This document shows, piece after piece, positions 7,286 through 18,071 of a DNA stretch of 64,000 bases. The notes under the pieces were generated by a model. It was not told the DNA's origin and made no database searches. It worked only from the letters and a program-made list of their open reading frames with translations. The DNA comes from Azospirillum sp. Lineage in GTDB: Bacteria > Pseudomonadota > Alphaproteobacteria > Azospirillales > Azospirillaceae. Position 1 is the first letter of the stretch. Each line of letters opens with the position of its first letter. Made by a program: the position numbers and the translations under genes. Where the stretch lies: assembly GCA_027486405.1 (NCBI GenBank), contig JAIXPD010000029.1:1-64000 (forward strand). Direction: 5' to 3'.

Positions 7286-9601
7286 ATGACCGGAACCTCC
7301 AGCATTCCGCAGCGGATTGCAGGACCTGGGCGGCTGTGCCGGGCGCTGTGGCTGTCGGCGTCGGCGCTGACCCTGGCCGGCACCGGGTCGGCGCTCGCCC
7401 AGACAGCGGCCCAGACGCCGACGCAGACGGCGGCGGCTCCGCAGGCGGCCCAACCGGCGACGGTGCTCGACGCCGTGACCGTCTATGGCGAGCGCGGGGA
7501 GCGGCGGCTCGACGAGGCGACCTCCACCATCTCCGTGATCGGGGAGGAGCAGATCGAGACGCGCGGTCTGCACCGCCTGCAGGACCTGACGCGCCACGAG
7601 CCGGGCGTGACGGTCAGCAACTCGCCCGCCCGCGCCGGTGCCGGCGGCTTCGCCATCCGCGGCATCACCGACAACCGCGTGCTGATGCTGATCGACGGCA
7701 CCCGCCTGCCGGAAACGCCGAAATCCGCCGGTCCTTCCGCCGGTTACAGCCGCGATGCCGTCGATCTCGATTCCCTCAAGCAGGTGGAGATCGTGCGCGG
7801 TCCGTCGTCCGCGCTTTACGGGTCTGACGCGCTGGGCGGCGTCGTCGGCTACGTCACCAAGAATCCGGCCGACTACCTCTATCCGGGCAAGGATTTCTAC
7901 GCCTCGCTGAAGGGGGCCTACGACAGCGTCGACAGCTCCTTCTCCGAAACCGGCACCGCAGCGATGCGCGCGGGCGAATTCTCGATCCTCGGCATCTTCA
8001 CCCGCCGCGACGGCGAGGAGTACAAATCCAAGGACAAGAGCTTCCGCAACCCGCAGGACTATCAGGTCAACAACGGCCTCGCCAAGCTGGCGTGGGAACG
8101 CGGTCCCGACAAGGTGACGCTGACCGGCGAGTATTTCCACCGCGACACCGACACCACCCTGCGCAACGACGTCGGCGGCGCAGCCAGCTACATCTTCTCG
8201 ATGGCCCCGCCGCGCACAACACGCGGCACCGTCGCCAATTCGGTCAGCGACGACGAGGCGACGCGCTGGCGCATCGGGCTGGAGCATTCCCACGACGCCC
8301 CCATCGGCTTCATCGACCACATCGACTGGCGGCTCTACGCCACCGGCTACGACCATCAGGAAAACCGCACCCGCACCGCCGGCGTCACGGCGTCCACCAA
8401 CACGCTGTTCCCGGCGCGCTCCACCCTGCGCGAAGAGACCAACAACGAATCCGAACAGCGCATCTTCGGCGGTGCCGTCAACATGCGCACCGACACCAGC
8501 TGGTTCGGTCTGCCCAACCGCCTCTCCTACGGCTTCAGCGTCGATCACATCCGCACCGAGCGCATGCGCGACGTGACGCTGACCAACACGGCGACCGGTG
8601 CCTCCGCCAAGAGCTACAACGGCGACACCTATCCCAGCCGAACCTTCCCCAACACCAGCACGCTGATGCTGGGCGGCTATCTGCAGGACGAGATCACCAT
8701 CGACAGGCTGCGTCTGGTTCCGGCGCTGCGGCTCGACTATTACCGGATGAACCCGGAACTGGACGCGGCTTATCTCGCCTCCAACCCGTCCTCCACCCCG
8801 TCGAAGCTGGACAAGCTGGCGCTGTCGCCGAAGTTCGGCGCCACCTACGAGCTGACCCGCGAATATTCGCTGTTCGGACAGTATGCCCACGGCTTCCGCG
8901 CGCCGCCCTATGACGATGCCAATCTGGGCTTCTCCAACCCGACCTACGGCTACGAGGTTCTGCCGAACGCCAACCTGAAGCCGGAGACCAGCAACGGGGT
9001 CGAGGCCGGCTTCCGCGCCAAATACGCCGACGGCTCCAGCTTCCAGCTCTCCAGCTACTACAACCGCTACAGCAACTTCATCGCCCAGCGGGCGGTCGGC
9101 CGCAGCGGCACCGGCCTGCTGCGCTACCAGTCGCAGAACATTTCGAAGGTCGAGATTTTCGGCGTCGAGGGCAAGGGCGAATGGCGCTTCCGGCCGGGCT
9201 GGTCGCTGTTCGGCGCGGCGGCTTTCGCCCGCGGCTTCGACCTGGACGCCAAGACCGCCATCGACGAGGTGGCACCGCTGACCCTGAACGCCGGCCTGTC
9301 CTATACCGCGCCGGACAATGTCTGGGGTGCGGAGGTCGTCACCACCCATGCCTTCGCCAAGAAGAGCGACGACGTCAGCAGCTCCACCTACCTGAAGGCT
9401 CCGTCCTACACCACCGTCGACCTGTCGGCCTACCTGAACCCGACCGACCATCTGTCGCTCGGCGCTTCCGTCAAGAATCTGTTCAACCAGGAATATTACA
9501 ACCACATCAACGTGGTGAGCGTCGCCGAAACCTCCGCCGACCGCCGCCGCTACCTGGAGGCCGGACGCTCCTTCCTGGTCCACGCCACCGTCAAATGGTG
9601 A
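7286..9601 (+). CDS. hmuR: TonB-dependent haem/haemoglobin receptor
   Basis: Outer-membrane receptor of 771 residues that imports haem into the periplasm using TonB energy. A signal peptide (about 1-38, ending GSALAQ) is followed by a plug domain (about 65-180) with RLDEATSTISVIGEEQIE and VEIVRGPSSALYGSDALGG. The barrel includes the haemoglobin-receptor FRAP box as YAHGFRAPPYDDANLGF followed by LPNANLKPE (NPNL variant), and ends in a typical barrel strand (FLVHATVKW). The ribosome site GAGGAG lies nine to ten bases before ATG 7286. No TonB/ExbBD genes are in the window. Haem is the likely ligand because hmuSTUV lies directly upstream. Confidence 0.9.
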   Translation: MTGTSSIPQRIAGPGRLCRALWLSASALTLAGTGSALAQTAAQTPTQTAAAPQAAQPATVLDAVTVYGERGERRLDEATSTISVIGEEQIETRGLHRLQDLTRHEPGVTVSNSPARAGAGGFAIRGITDNRVLMLIDGTRLPETPKSAGPSAGYSRDAVDLDSLKQVEIVRGPSSALYGSDALGGVVGYVTKNPADYLYPGKDFYASLKGAYDSVDSSFSETGTAAMRAGEFSILGIFTRRDGEEYKSKDKSFRNPQDYQVNNGLAKLAWERGPDKVTLTGEYFHRDTDTTLRNDVGGAASYIFSMAPPRTTRGTVANSVSDDEATRWRIGLEHSHDAPIGFIDHIDWRLYATGYDHQENRTRTAGVTASTNTLFPARSTLREETNNESEQRIFGGAVNMRTDTSWFGLPNRLSYGFSVDHIRTERMRDVTLTNTATGASAKSYNGDTYPSRTFPNTSTLMLGGYLQDEITIDRLRLVPALRLDYYRMNPELDAAYLASNPSSTPSKLDKLALSPKFGATYELTREYSLFGQYAHGFRAPPYDDANLGFSNPTYGYEVLPNANLKPETSNGVEAGFRAKYADGSSFQLSSYYNRYSNFIAQRAVGRSGTGLLRYQSQNISKVEIFGVEGKGEWRFRPGWSLFGAAAFARGFDLDAKTAIDEVAPLTLNAGLSYTAPDNVWGAEVVTTHAFAKKSDDVSSSTYLKAPSYTTVDLSAYLNPTDHLSLGASVKNLFNQEYYNHINVVSVAETSADRRRYLEAGRSFLVHATVKW

Positions 9602-9607
9602 GCTGAT

Positions 9608-9659
9608 CCAGGCGTTGGAGGCGGTTCGGGCAAGCGGCCTGTCTGCCTCCGTCGCCTGG
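9608..9659 (+). terminator. Long hairpin after the haem receptor gene
   Basis: CCAGGCG-tt-GGAGGC (9608-9622) pairs with GCCTCC-gt-CGCCTGG (9645-9659), thirteen pairs with a small internal loop, starting six bases after the receptor stop. There is no T-tract, so it may act as a 3' stabiliser or a Rho-associated end rather than a classical intrinsic terminator. Confidence 0.55.
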
Positions 9660-10076
9660 GCACCGTCAACTTGTTGATCCTGGAGGTTCTCGCTAGCACG
9701 GTTTGCAGACGGACGCCCCCCGGACCGGTCGATCATGCGGCAGCCAGCCGCACGCCGACGACCTCGGCCCAGGTGGCGAAGGCCTGGGCACGGGCGGCAC
9801 GGTAGTTTCGCCCGGGAGATCGTCGCCGTGCCGGTCGTCGGCCGCAAGGGGGCGATCACCGAGGTGACGGCCGACGAGCATCACCCTTCAACCGATCGCG
9901 CGCGACCGAGATGGGGACTTTCTCCCGACCGCAATCGTGTGAATGGTGAAGCGGTCCTTCGCCTGGAGCAGCTTCTACAGATGATTGAGCACCATCTTCG
10001 TGCAGAGGGCCATGCGCCTCATGCGGTCCGCTTCCCAAGCAGTCGGCGCATAACGTCTACGAACACAGTCTTTTCC
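9660..10076. other. Gene-free interval between haem locus and tannase gene
   Basis: About 420 bases with no credible gene. Short protein-like stretches occur on both strands: minus-strand NYRAARAQAFATWAEVVG ending in a stop near 9735, and MRRMALCTKMVLNHL near 10000. None has a start, ribosome site and sensible length. The pattern is that of decayed coding DNA, possibly left by insertion of the tannase segment. I cannot assign the parent genes. Confidence 0.4.
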
Positions 10077-11807
10077 CTATCGCTCTGATCCTTTGTAGGG
10101 AGCGAACAGGTTCTGTCCGGGCCATAGACGCAAAGCGACGATCTCCTCAGCGGGACCCTTGATCCAATTATCGGCCTCCCCGACATCCCCGTGTCCGCTG
10201 TAGGTGGCGACATGAGGATAAGGAAAAACGGGGCGGTTCATGGGGGCCAGGGGAGGCATGACAAGAGGCTTCATCGCTGGCGGACCATTCCGCATTCTTC
10301 CGCCATCGGGGCGAAAATCCGGCTGGCCGAAGTTGTTGCGCTCTCCGGTCGATCTTGTCGCGATTCCATCGGGCGCGACACCACGTTCCACCCAGGCCAT
10401 CATTGGTGTCAGCAGGTCGAAATGGCTCAAAGCCAAGCCTCCGCCGCAGTGGGATACTCCGGGCAGCAGATACAGGCGCTCGAAATTCTCCACCGCCTGG
10501 CCCCCCATATGTGAAATCAGCGCCTTGTGATAAGCCAGGGTGTTTGCAGGCGCGATGTGCGGATCAGCCAGACCGTGCCAGAGAATCAGCTTCCGGCCCG
10601 ATTTGGCGAACGCATCAAGGTTTGGATCGGTCGCGTCATAGAGGGGATGGCGGATCCGCAACGCGTCCAGTGTGGCGATATCAAAGCGCAGGTCATGCAG
10701 GGTGAAACCCATACGCGGTTCCGGGAATGCCAGCGTGCGCAGAACCGGCAGTGCCGCCATGGGACTCATGAACCGACCCTGATGGTCGTCCGCAACGTAA
10801 ACACCCTGCCAGTTCAGTTCCGAACCTGGCAACGGCTGTCCAGCCGTCAGCGGCAGTCCAGTCGCGCTGTCGCGCGGGCCATCGTAGAAGCGGCGCGCGA
10901 CCTCCGCCTCTGCCGGGGTCAAGCAGTCGGAGAAGCCGCTTGCCCCTGGTTTGCAGGTGATTGCCGTCAGGTCGACCGTGCATCCGGCAGGTTGCGCGAT
11001 CAGGCCATCCTTCACGCCATCACGTGCGTCGCACGCATCGATTGCCGCGCTGTGCAACAGAGGAAGCCGGTCCGATGTCAGTATGACCGACCCATCGGTC
11101 GCTGTGTTCGAAACCGCTTGCCAACCGTGGTACAAAGTATTCTGCGCTTGGAAAAGCATGGCGGGAGCACCGGCGATAACGCCGTCGAAATCGTCCGGGT
11201 AACGTTGCGCCTCCATCAGCGCTTCACGTCCTCCATCCGAGCAGCCATTGAAGTAGGCGAATTTCTGCGGTTGACCGTAAAAGGCCTGGATCATTGCCTT
11301 GGCGGCCTGGGCTGTCACATGTTGGGCGCGATACGCGAAATCGATGCGCTTTTGCTCGTCCAAGCCCCAGTTGCCGTCCCGTGCGTCATGTCCCATGTCC
11401 GTCGCGGCCATCACGAAGCCGCCACCGGCAAGGACATGGCATCCTTCGGAAGCGCCGGATTGCAGGGTAATATTGCCGCACAAGCCGCCGCACCCTACTT
11501 GCAGGTAACGTTGTTGCCACGTTGCCAGCGGCAGGAGCACCTGGAGATTGATCGCGGGCGCAAGGTGCGCGGTGACGGAACAGACCGCGATCCCGCCGCT
11601 CGTCGTCTCGCTCGCTCCGGTCACGGAGCTTCCCTTTCCACCTATGCTTTCCAGGTCGAGTGCACTCAGGTCCGTACAGTGTTGGATGGGTTTCACGACC
11701 GCAAGTTCCAGCGGCGTTCCAGCCTCCTGCGAAGCGGCCATTCCCAGTGCAGCCGACGCACAAACCAGGAAGGCAGCGGCAATAACAACAATGATTGATC
11801 GCTGCAT
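10077..11807 (-). CDS. Tannase/feruloyl esterase family protein
   Basis: Secreted serine esterase of 576 residues acting on plant phenolic esters (gallate or hydroxycinnamate esters). Signal peptide about 1-25 (LVCASAALGMAAS). All elements of the family CS-D-HC motif are present: Cys189-Ser190 in NGCSDGGREA, Asp415 in HGLADPHI, and His453-Cys454 in GVSHCGGG; the two cysteines would form the disulfide beside the catalytic serine. DACDARDGVKDG looks like the family calcium loop. It stands alone between a decayed interval and the efflux operon. Its DNA looks less GC-rich than the flanks, suggesting separate acquisition. The substrate cannot be fixed from sequence. Confidence 0.88.
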   Translation of the reverse strand: MQRSIIVVIAAAFLVCASAALGMAASQEAGTPLELAVVKPIQHCTDLSALDLESIGGKGSSVTGASETTSGGIAVCSVTAHLAPAINLQVLLPLATWQQRYLQVGCGGLCGNITLQSGASEGCHVLAGGGFVMAATDMGHDARDGNWGLDEQKRIDFAYRAQHVTAQAAKAMIQAFYGQPQKFAYFNGCSDGGREALMEAQRYPDDFDGVIAGAPAMLFQAQNTLYHGWQAVSNTATDGSVILTSDRLPLLHSAAIDACDARDGVKDGLIAQPAGCTVDLTAITCKPGASGFSDCLTPAEAEVARRFYDGPRDSATGLPLTAGQPLPGSELNWQGVYVADDHQGRFMSPMAALPVLRTLAFPEPRMGFTLHDLRFDIATLDALRIRHPLYDATDPNLDAFAKSGRKLILWHGLADPHIAPANTLAYHKALISHMGGQAVENFERLYLLPGVSHCGGGLALSHFDLLTPMMAWVERGVAPDGIATRSTGERNNFGQPDFRPDGGRMRNGPPAMKPLVMPPLAPMNRPVFPYPHVATYSGHGDVGEADNWIKGPAEEIVALRLWPGQNLFAPYKGSER

Positions 11808-11902
11808 AGATAGACGGTTCCTCTCGCGATTGTGAACCAGCAGCCTCTTTAGCCGATCATGTGGACATCACCTGGGCGGCTTCTGCCAATTGACGGGGAT
11901 CT

Positions 11903-13384
11903 CTACTGCCAGCCTCCGCCCAGAACCTTGTAGAGGGTGACGAGGTTCTCCAGCCTCGCGGCCTTGAGCGAGATCAGCGTCTGCTGTGCCGCATAGAGCG
12001 AGCGCTGCGCATCCAGGGTCGTCAGGAAATTGTCGGCCCCGCTGCGGAACCGCATCTCCGACAGCTGGTAGGAGCGGGCGTAGGCGTCGACGAGCGACTG
12101 CTGCGCCGCGATCTGGTCGTCGTAGGTGCTGCGGGCGGCCAGCGCGTCGGCCACCTCGCGGAAGGCGGTCTGGACCGTCTTCTCGTAGGTCGCCACCTGG
12201 ATGTCCTTCCTGACCTTGGCGAGGTCGAGGTTCGCCTCGTTCACGCCGACCGAGAAGATCGGGATGCTGAGCGACGGGGCAAAGCTCCAGCTGGAGGATC
12301 CGGGGGCAAACAGCGACTGGATGCCGGAGGCGGCAGTGCCGGCCCTGGCGGTCAGCGTCAGCGACGGGAAGAAGGCGGCGCGGGCCGCCCCGATGTTGGC
12401 GTTGGCCGCCCGCAGATTGTGCTCGGCCGCCATCACGTCCGGACGGCGCAGCAGGACGCTGGACGGAAGGCCCGGCGGCAGGTCGGTCAGCACCGGCTGG
12501 GCGTCGAGCGACGCGCCGGACGCGATCTCCGGTGGCAGGGGCTGGCCCAGCAGCAGGGCCAGCGCATTCTCGTCCTGCGCCACCTGCCGGGTGTAGAGCG
12601 CGAGGTTGGCCCGCGCGCTGTCCACCGAGGTCTGGGCCTGCCGCAGGGTCAGTTCGGTGGCGTTGCCGGCGTCGAAGCTCTTGCGCGTCAGCTGATAGGA
12701 GGCGTTCTGGCTCTCCAGCGTCTGCCGGGTCAGATCCAGCAGCGAGCGGTCGGCGAGCAGGGCCAGGTAGCCGGTCGCCACCTGCGCCACCAGCGCGATC
12801 TGGGTGCTGCGCCGCGTCTCGTCATAGCCGAGATACTGCTCGAACGCCTGTTCGGTCAGCGCGCGCACGCGGCCGAACAGATCCAGTTCGTAGGCGGTGA
12901 ATCCGATCCCGGCGCTGTAGAAGCGCGATTCCACCCCCGCCGTCTTGCCCAGCGCCGAACCGGCCGACGTGCTCGCGGCTGGCACGCGCGACCAGGTGGC
13001 GGACCCGCTGCCGGAGACCGTCGGGAACAGGTCGCCGCGCTGGGCGCGGTAATCGGCCTCCGCCGACTGGACGTTGAGCAGGGCGACACGCAGGTCGCGG
13101 TTGTTCGCCAGCGCGGTCTCGACGAGCGTCTGCAGCGTGGGATCGCGCATCACCTCGCGCCAGCCGATGGCGTCGGCGGAGCGCGCCGGATCGGCGCCCG
13201 TGGACGCCGTGGCGGATACGGACGCGGTGGGCGGGCGCCGGTAGGCCGGCCCGTCCGGCCAGGCGGCCGGAACCGGCGGGTCCGGCAGGGCGACGTCGGG
13301 AACCAGGGAACAGCCGGCCAGCAGCAGCGCGGCGGCCAGGGGGGCGGCCAGTGGGGCGGCGAAAGGAACGAATCTGTGGGTCAT
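11903..13384 (-). CDS. RND efflux outer-membrane lipoprotein (OprM/NodT family)
   Basis: Outer-membrane channel of a tripartite drug pump, 493 residues. A lipoprotein signal with lipobox LLAGC appears at about 22-26, then two OEP repeats. Family sequence includes the segment LTRQTLESQNASYQLTRKSF and RRPDVMAAEHNLRAANANIG. An upstream in-frame extension exists but reads as antisense of the pump gene, so ATG at 13382-13384, just before the lipoprotein signal, is the start. It is last in the operon adaptor-pump-channel, 17 bases after the pump gene. Confidence 0.9.
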   Translation of the reverse strand: MTHRFVPFAAPLAAPLAAALLLAGCSLVPDVALPDPPVPAAWPDGPAYRRPPTASVSATASTGADPARSADAIGWREVMRDPTLQTLVETALANNRDLRVALLNVQSAEADYRAQRGDLFPTVSGSGSATWSRVPAASTSAGSALGKTAGVESRFYSAGIGFTAYELDLFGRVRALTEQAFEQYLGYDETRRSTQIALVAQVATGYLALLADRSLLDLTRQTLESQNASYQLTRKSFDAGNATELTLRQAQTSVDSARANLALYTRQVAQDENALALLLGQPLPPEIASGASLDAQPVLTDLPPGLPSSVLLRRPDVMAAEHNLRAANANIGAARAAFFPSLTLTARAGTAASGIQSLFAPGSSSWSFAPSLSIPIFSVGVNEANLDLAKVRKDIQVATYEKTVQTAFREVADALAARSTYDDQIAAQQSLVDAYARSYQLSEMRFRSGADNFLTTLDAQRSLYAAQQTLISLKAARLENLVTLYKVLGGGWQ

Positions 13385-13401
13385 GGTCTTGTCACCGCCG
13401 C

Positions 13402-16400
13402 TCAACGATGGCCGTCGGCCAGCGCGTCCGGGCCGATTGGAGGGGATGCCGCCGCATCGCCGGACTGAGCCAGCCGGGACGGCTTCACGCGGAACAGCTT
13501 CAGAACGACGACGAAGAAGATCGGAACGAAGAGAAGGGCCAGCAGCGTGGCGGCGACCGTGCCGCCGACCACCGCCGTGCCGATGGCGTTCTGCCCGCCC
13601 GAACCGGCGCCGCTGGCGATGGCGAGGGGGACCACGCCCAGCGTGAAGGCCAGCGAGGTCATCAGGATCGGCCGCAGCCGCTGCCGCGCCGCGCCGATGG
13701 CGGCATCCACCAGGCTTTCGCCGTGGTCGAAGCTCTCCTTGGCGAATTCGACGATCAGGATGGCGTTCTTGGCCGACAGCCCGATGGTGGTCAGCAGGCC
13801 GACCTGGAAATAGACGTCGTTCGACAGCCCGCGTCCCCAGGTGGCCATCACCGCGCCGAACACGCCGAGCGGCACCACCAGCAGCACCGCCGCCGGGATC
13901 GACCAGCTCTCGTACAGCGCCGCGAGGCAGAGGAAGACGACCAGCAGCGACAGGGCGTAGAGCGCCGGGGCCTGCGCGCCCGACTGCTGCTCCTCGTAGG
14001 AGGTGCCGGTCCAGCTGAAACCGAATCCGGGCGGCAGCTGCGCGGCGAGGCGCGCCATCTCCGCCATCGCCGTGCCGCTGCTCTGGCCGGGAGCGGCCTG
14101 TCCCAGGATCTCCATCGAAGCGAAGCCGTTGTAGCGTTCCAGCTTGGGCGCGCCGTAGCTCCATTCCGCACGGGCGAAGGCCGACAGCGGGATCATCGAG
14201 CCGGTGGAATTGCGGACGGACCAGCGCGACAGATCGCCGGGATCGGAGCGGGAGTCGGCGTTGCCCTGCATGTAGACGCGCTTGATGCGCCCGCGGTCGA
14301 GGAAGTCGTTGACGTATCTCTGTCCCCAGGCCGAGGAGATCGTGCTGGTCACGTCGCCGACCGACAGGCCCAGCGCCCTGGCATGCGGCCAGTCGATGAC
14401 CAGCCGGTATTGCGCCTCGTCGTTCAGGCCGTTGGGGCGGACCGCCATCAGCAGCGGGCTCTGCGCCGCCATGCCGAGAAGCTGGTTGCGCGCGGCCAGC
14501 AGTTCCTCATGGGTGGCGCCGCTGCGGGCAATCAGCTCGAAATCGAAGCCGGTGGCGTTGCCCAGCTCGCTGATGGCCGGCGGAGCGAGAGCGAAGACCG
14601 TCGCGTCCTGATAGCCGACGAAGCGGGCCATGACGCGGCCGGTCAGCGCCTTCACCTTGCTGGCCGCATCCCGACGAACCGACCAGTCCTTCAAGCTGAC
14701 GAAGGCCATGCCGGAACTCTGACCGCGGCCGCTGAAATTGAAGCCGGAGACGGTGAACACCGACCTGACCAGCGCGCCCTCCTCCTTCAGCAGATAGTCG
14801 CGCACCTGGGCCAACGCCCGGTCGGTCCGTTCGGCGGTGGTGCCGGGCGGGGTGCTGACCTGGATGAACATCACGCCCTGGTCCTCGTCCGGCAGGAAGG
14901 AGGTCGGGACGCGCAGGAACAGGACCGCCAGCCCGCCCACGATCAGCCCATAGACCAGCAGGAAGCGCACGGGCCGCTTCAGCGCCCCGCCCAGCCCGCG
15001 GATGTAGACGCGGTTGCCACGGTCGAAGTTGCGGTTGAACCAGCCGGCGAAGCCGCGAGCAGTCTTGCCATGGTCGGGCCGCTTCAGCAGCGTGGCGCAC
15101 AGAGCCGGTGTGAAGATGACGGCGACGCCGACCGACAGCAGCATCGAGGTGGCGATGGTGATGGAGAACTGACGGTAGATCACGCCGGTCGATCCGCCGA
15201 AGAAGGCCATCGGCAGGAACACCGCTGCCAGAACCAGGGCGACGCCGACCAGCGCGCCGGTGATCTGGTCCATCGACTTGCGCGTCGCCTCCAGCGGCGA
15301 CAGATGCTCCTCCTGCATCACGCGCTCGACATTCTCGACAACGACGATGGCGTCGTCGACCAGCAGGCCGATGGCCAGCACCATGCCGAACATGGTCAGC
15401 GTGTTGATGGAATAGCCGAAAGCGGCCAGCACCGCGAAGGTGCCGAGCAGCACGACGGGAACCGCGATGGTCGGGATCAGCGTGGCCCGGAAATTCTGCA
15501 GGAACAGCAGCATCACCAGGAAGACCAGAAGGATCGCTTCGGCCAGCGTCTTCACCACCTCTTCGATCGACAGCTGGACGAAGGGCGTGGTGTCGTAGGG
15601 ATAGGTCACCTCGACGCCGGCCGGGAAGGACGGGCGCAGGGATTCGATGGCCTGGCGCACTGCGGTGGCGGTGTTCAGCGCATTGGCGCCGCTGGCCAGC
15701 TTCACCGCGATGCCGGCCGCCGGCATGCCGTTGTAGGCGGTGTTGACCGAATAATTCTCGCCGCCCAGTTCCACTGTCGCCACATCGCGCAGCAGGACCT
15801 GCGAACCGTCGGACTGGACCTTCAGCAGAATCTTGCCGAACTGTTCCGGCGTCTTCAGATAAGAGGGACCGATGACGGTGGCGTTCAACTGCTGTCCCAG
15901 ACGCGACGGACGGGCGCCAAGTTCGCCCGCCGCGATCTGGACGTTCTGGGCACTGATGGCGCTCTCCACGTCCGATGGCATCAGGGCGTATTTGTCGAGC
16001 TTGTCGGGATCGAGCCAGATGCGCATGGCATACTGGGCACCGAACAGTTGGTAATCGCCGACACCGGCAGCCCGGCTCAGCGGATCCTGGATGGTCGAGG
16101 CGATGAAATCCGCCAGATCGTTGGACGTCATCCTGCCGTCGCTGGAATAGAAGCTTGCAACCATCAGGAAGTTCTTGGTCGCCTTGGCGACGCGGATGCC
16201 CTGGTTGCGCACCGTCTCCGGCAGACGGGCCTCGGCCAGCGCAACCTTGTTCTGGACCTGCACCTGGGCGGTGTCGGGATTGGTGCCCTGGGCGAAGTTC
16301 AGCGTGATGCTGATGCTGCCGTCCTTGTTCGATTCGGACGAGAAGTAGATCAGGTTGTCGAGGCCGCTCAACTGCTGTTCGATCGGCTGGACGACGGCGT

Positions 16401-16575
16401 TCTGCACGGTTTCGGCGGAAGCACCGGGATAGCTGGCCGACACCGAGATGGCGGGCGGTGCCACCGACGGGTATTGCGCCACCGGCAGCGTGCGCAGGGC
16501 CAGCAGGCCGGCCAGCATGACCACGATGGCCAGCACCCAGGCGAAGACCGGCCGGTCGATGAAGAAACGGGCCAT
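13402..16575 (-). CDS. RND multidrug efflux pump (AcrB/MexB, HAE1 family)
   Basis: Inner-membrane proton/drug antiporter of 1057 residues, the normal length. It begins [20 protein letters not shown] as typical for AcrB homologues; the proton-relay aspartates are present in [18 protein letters not shown] (fourth membrane segment). Two large periplasmic loops and twelve membrane helices are evident. It follows the adaptor gene by ten bases. No transcriptional regulator is adjacent, so control is probably from elsewhere. Substrates cannot be deduced; AcrB-type pumps export hydrophobic and amphiphilic compounds, including plant phenolics. Confidence 0.93.
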   Translation of the reverse strand: MARFFIDRPVFAWVLAIVVMLAGLLALRTLPVAQYPSVAPPAISVSASYPGASAETVQNAVVQPIEQQLSGLDNLIYFSSESNKDGSISITLNFAQGTNPDTAQVQVQNKVALAEARLPETVRNQGIRVAKATKNFLMVASFYSSDGRMTSNDLADFIASTIQDPLSRAAGVGDYQLFGAQYAMRIWLDPDKLDKYALMPSDVESAISAQNVQIAAGELGARPSRLGQQLNATVIGPSYLKTPEQFGKILLKVQSDGSQVLLRDVATVELGGENYSVNTAYNGMPAAGIAVKLASGANALNTATAVRQAIESLRPSFPAGVEVTYPYDTTPFVQLSIEEVVKTLAEAILLVFLVMLLFLQNFRATLIPTIAVPVVLLGTFAVLAAFGYSINTLTMFGMVLAIGLLVDDAIVVVENVERVMQEEHLSPLEATRKSMDQITGALVGVALVLAAVFLPMAFFGGSTGVIYRQFSITIATSMLLSVGVAVIFTPALCATLLKRPDHGKTARGFAGWFNRNFDRGNRVYIRGLGGALKRPVRFLLVYGLIVGGLAVLFLRVPTSFLPDEDQGVMFIQVSTPPGTTAERTDRALAQVRDYLLKEEGALVRSVFTVSGFNFSGRGQSSGMAFVSLKDWSVRRDAASKVKALTGRVMARFVGYQDATVFALAPPAISELGNATGFDFELIARSGATHEELLAARNQLLGMAAQSPLLMAVRPNGLNDEAQYRLVIDWPHARALGLSVGDVTSTISSAWGQRYVNDFLDRGRIKRVYMQGNADSRSDPGDLSRWSVRNSTGSMIPLSAFARAEWSYGAPKLERYNGFASMEILGQAAPGQSSGTAMAEMARLAAQLPPGFGFSWTGTSYEEQQSGAQAPALYALSLLVVFLCLAALYESWSIPAAVLLVVPLGVFGAVMATWGRGLSNDVYFQVGLLTTIGLSAKNAILIVEFAKESFDHGESLVDAAIGAARQRLRPILMTSLAFTLGVVPLAIASGAGSGGQNAIGTAVVGGTVAATLLALLFVPIFFVVVLKLFRVKPSRLAQSGDAAASPPIGPDALADGHR

Positions 16576-16585
16576 GTCCGGTCTC

Positions 16586-17869
16586 CTAGCGGGTCTGCCG
16601 GGCGGCGGACGGCAGGGCCGCCACCGCGCGTTGGTCGAACTGCTCCTCGGTGAGGTCGGTCGCCGCCAGCGTCACGCCGGGGCGAATTTTCTGGAGCCCC
16701 TCGACCACCACGCGGTCGCCGTCGGACAGGCCGTCGGTGACGACCCATTTACTGCCCTGGGTACGGTCGGCCGTCACCGGCCGCGCCTCGGCGGTGCCGT
16801 CTGCCTTGACGAGCTGGACGACGGCGCGGCCTCGGGAGTCGCGGGAAACCGCCTGCTGCGGAACCAGGAAGGCATTGGGGTCGGTGGCCTGCCGCAGCTT
16901 TTCCCGCACATACATGCCGGGCATCAGCAGCCCGTCCGGATTGGGGAAGACGGCGCGCAGCGTGACAGAGCTGGTGGTCTGGTCGACCGTCACCTCGGAG
17001 AACTGCAGCGTGCCGGGATGGTCGTACTCGCGCCCGTCCTCCAGCACCAGCCGGACTTCGGCCTGACCGGCCCCGGTTCCCTGGATGCGGCCGACGGCCA
17101 GATCGCGCCGCAGGCCGAGCAGAGCGGAGCTGGGCTGGGTCACGTCGACATAGATGGGATCGAGCTGGGTCACGGTGACCATCGAGGTGGTCTGGTCGGC
17201 GGTGACCAGCGCGCCGGGAGTCACCGACGAGCGGCCGGTGCGGCCGGAGATCGGCGAGCGCACCTTGGTGTATTCCAGATTGATGCGCGCGGTTTCGACA
17301 TTCGCCTTCGCTGCGGCGACGTCGGCCTGTCCCTGACGCAGCGTGGCGACCGCGGTGTCGAGATCCTGCTGGCTGACCGCCTTCTCCTTCGCCAGCGGCT
17401 GGTAGCGGTTGACGGTCAGCTGGGCCGACGCGGTCGCCGCCTCCGCCTTCTGCTGGGCGGCGACGGCGCTGGCGAGCGCCGCCTGGTAGCTGGCCGGATC
17501 GATCTGGTACAGCGGCTGTCCCGCCGTCACCGCCTGCCCTTCGGTGAACAACCTGTCGCGGATCACGCCGCCGACCTGCGGCCGCACCTCGGCGGTCTGG
17601 AAGGCGGTGACGCGGCCGGGCAATTCCGTCACCACCGGAACCGGATGGGGGTGCAGGACCACCGCGGTCACGCCGGGCGGCGGCGGGGCCCCCTGGACCG
17701 CACCGCCGGTCTGGGTGCCGGTTTCCTGGCAGGCGGTGAGAAGCAGAAGCGCTGCGCCGACGCCGAGTACCGGCAATCGTCCCGGTCGGGCGGAAAGCCG
17801 TCGGTCCTTGATGAAGGGCCGGTTCCTGGCGGGATTGTCGGACTGATCAATAATTTCCAGATCTTCCAT
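16586..17869 (-). CDS. RND efflux periplasmic adaptor (AcrA/MexA family)
   Basis: Membrane-fusion protein of 427 residues joining the pump to the outer-membrane channel. The lipobox LLLTAC (about 48-53) marks a lipoprotein after an unusually long N-terminal tail of about 30 residues. AcrA landmarks are [20 protein letters not shown], the lipoyl half [20 protein letters not shown], the coiled-coil hairpin (about 130-190), and [18 protein letters not shown]. The start at 17869 was chosen over an in-frame extension to 18058 because the latter lacks family similarity. First gene of the pump operon; the 200 bases upstream hold its promoter region but no clear operator. Confidence 0.9.
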   Translation of the reverse strand: MEDLEIIDQSDNPARNRPFIKDRRLSARPGRLPVLGVGAALLLLTACQETGTQTGGAVQGAPPPPGVTAVVLHPHPVPVVTELPGRVTAFQTAEVRPQVGGVIRDRLFTEGQAVTAGQPLYQIDPASYQAALASAVAAQQKAEAATASAQLTVNRYQPLAKEKAVSQQDLDTAVATLRQGQADVAAAKANVETARINLEYTKVRSPISGRTGRSSVTPGALVTADQTTSMVTVTQLDPIYVDVTQPSSALLGLRRDLAVGRIQGTGAGQAEVRLVLEDGREYDHPGTLQFSEVTVDQTTSSVTLRAVFPNPDGLLMPGMYVREKLRQATDPNAFLVPQQAVSRDSRGRAVVQLVKADGTAEARPVTADRTQGSKWVVTDGLSDGDRVVVEGLQKIRPGVTLAATDLTEEQFDQRAVAALPSAARQTR

Positions 17870-18071
17870 TTGAACCTGGCGACTCTCAATGTCTGTTCCG
17901 GAAAAACTAAGACTTGACTGTAACCCGGCGATGTCCGATGCGGGCTTTCCTGTAACGGTCTGTAACAGGCGGAACCTGTGCGCTGTTTGCGGTCTGCCCC
18001 GCATGCGTTGCCGGTGCGCCGCCGATGGTCTTGCCGGGCGGCGCGGATGGCATCGCATCTCCGGTCCGGAC

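Noticed and set aside
7232..9859. An open frame of about 875 codons on the minus strand opposite the haem receptor gene
   Set aside because: It is an antisense shadow: high GC at third codon positions removes stops. It has no ribosome site or recognisable domain, while the plus-strand receptor is complete.
9735..10088. A 117-codon plus-strand ORF downstream of the haem receptor
   Set aside because: No ribosome site, an Arg-rich opening, no recognisable family; it overlaps the end of the tannase gene. Treated as decayed or random sequence.
13351..16653. An 1100-codon plus-strand open frame across the efflux pump gene
   Set aside because: Composition is dominated by Arg, Gly, Gln and His, typical of reversed GC-rich genes, and the opposite strand carries a full AcrB-type protein.
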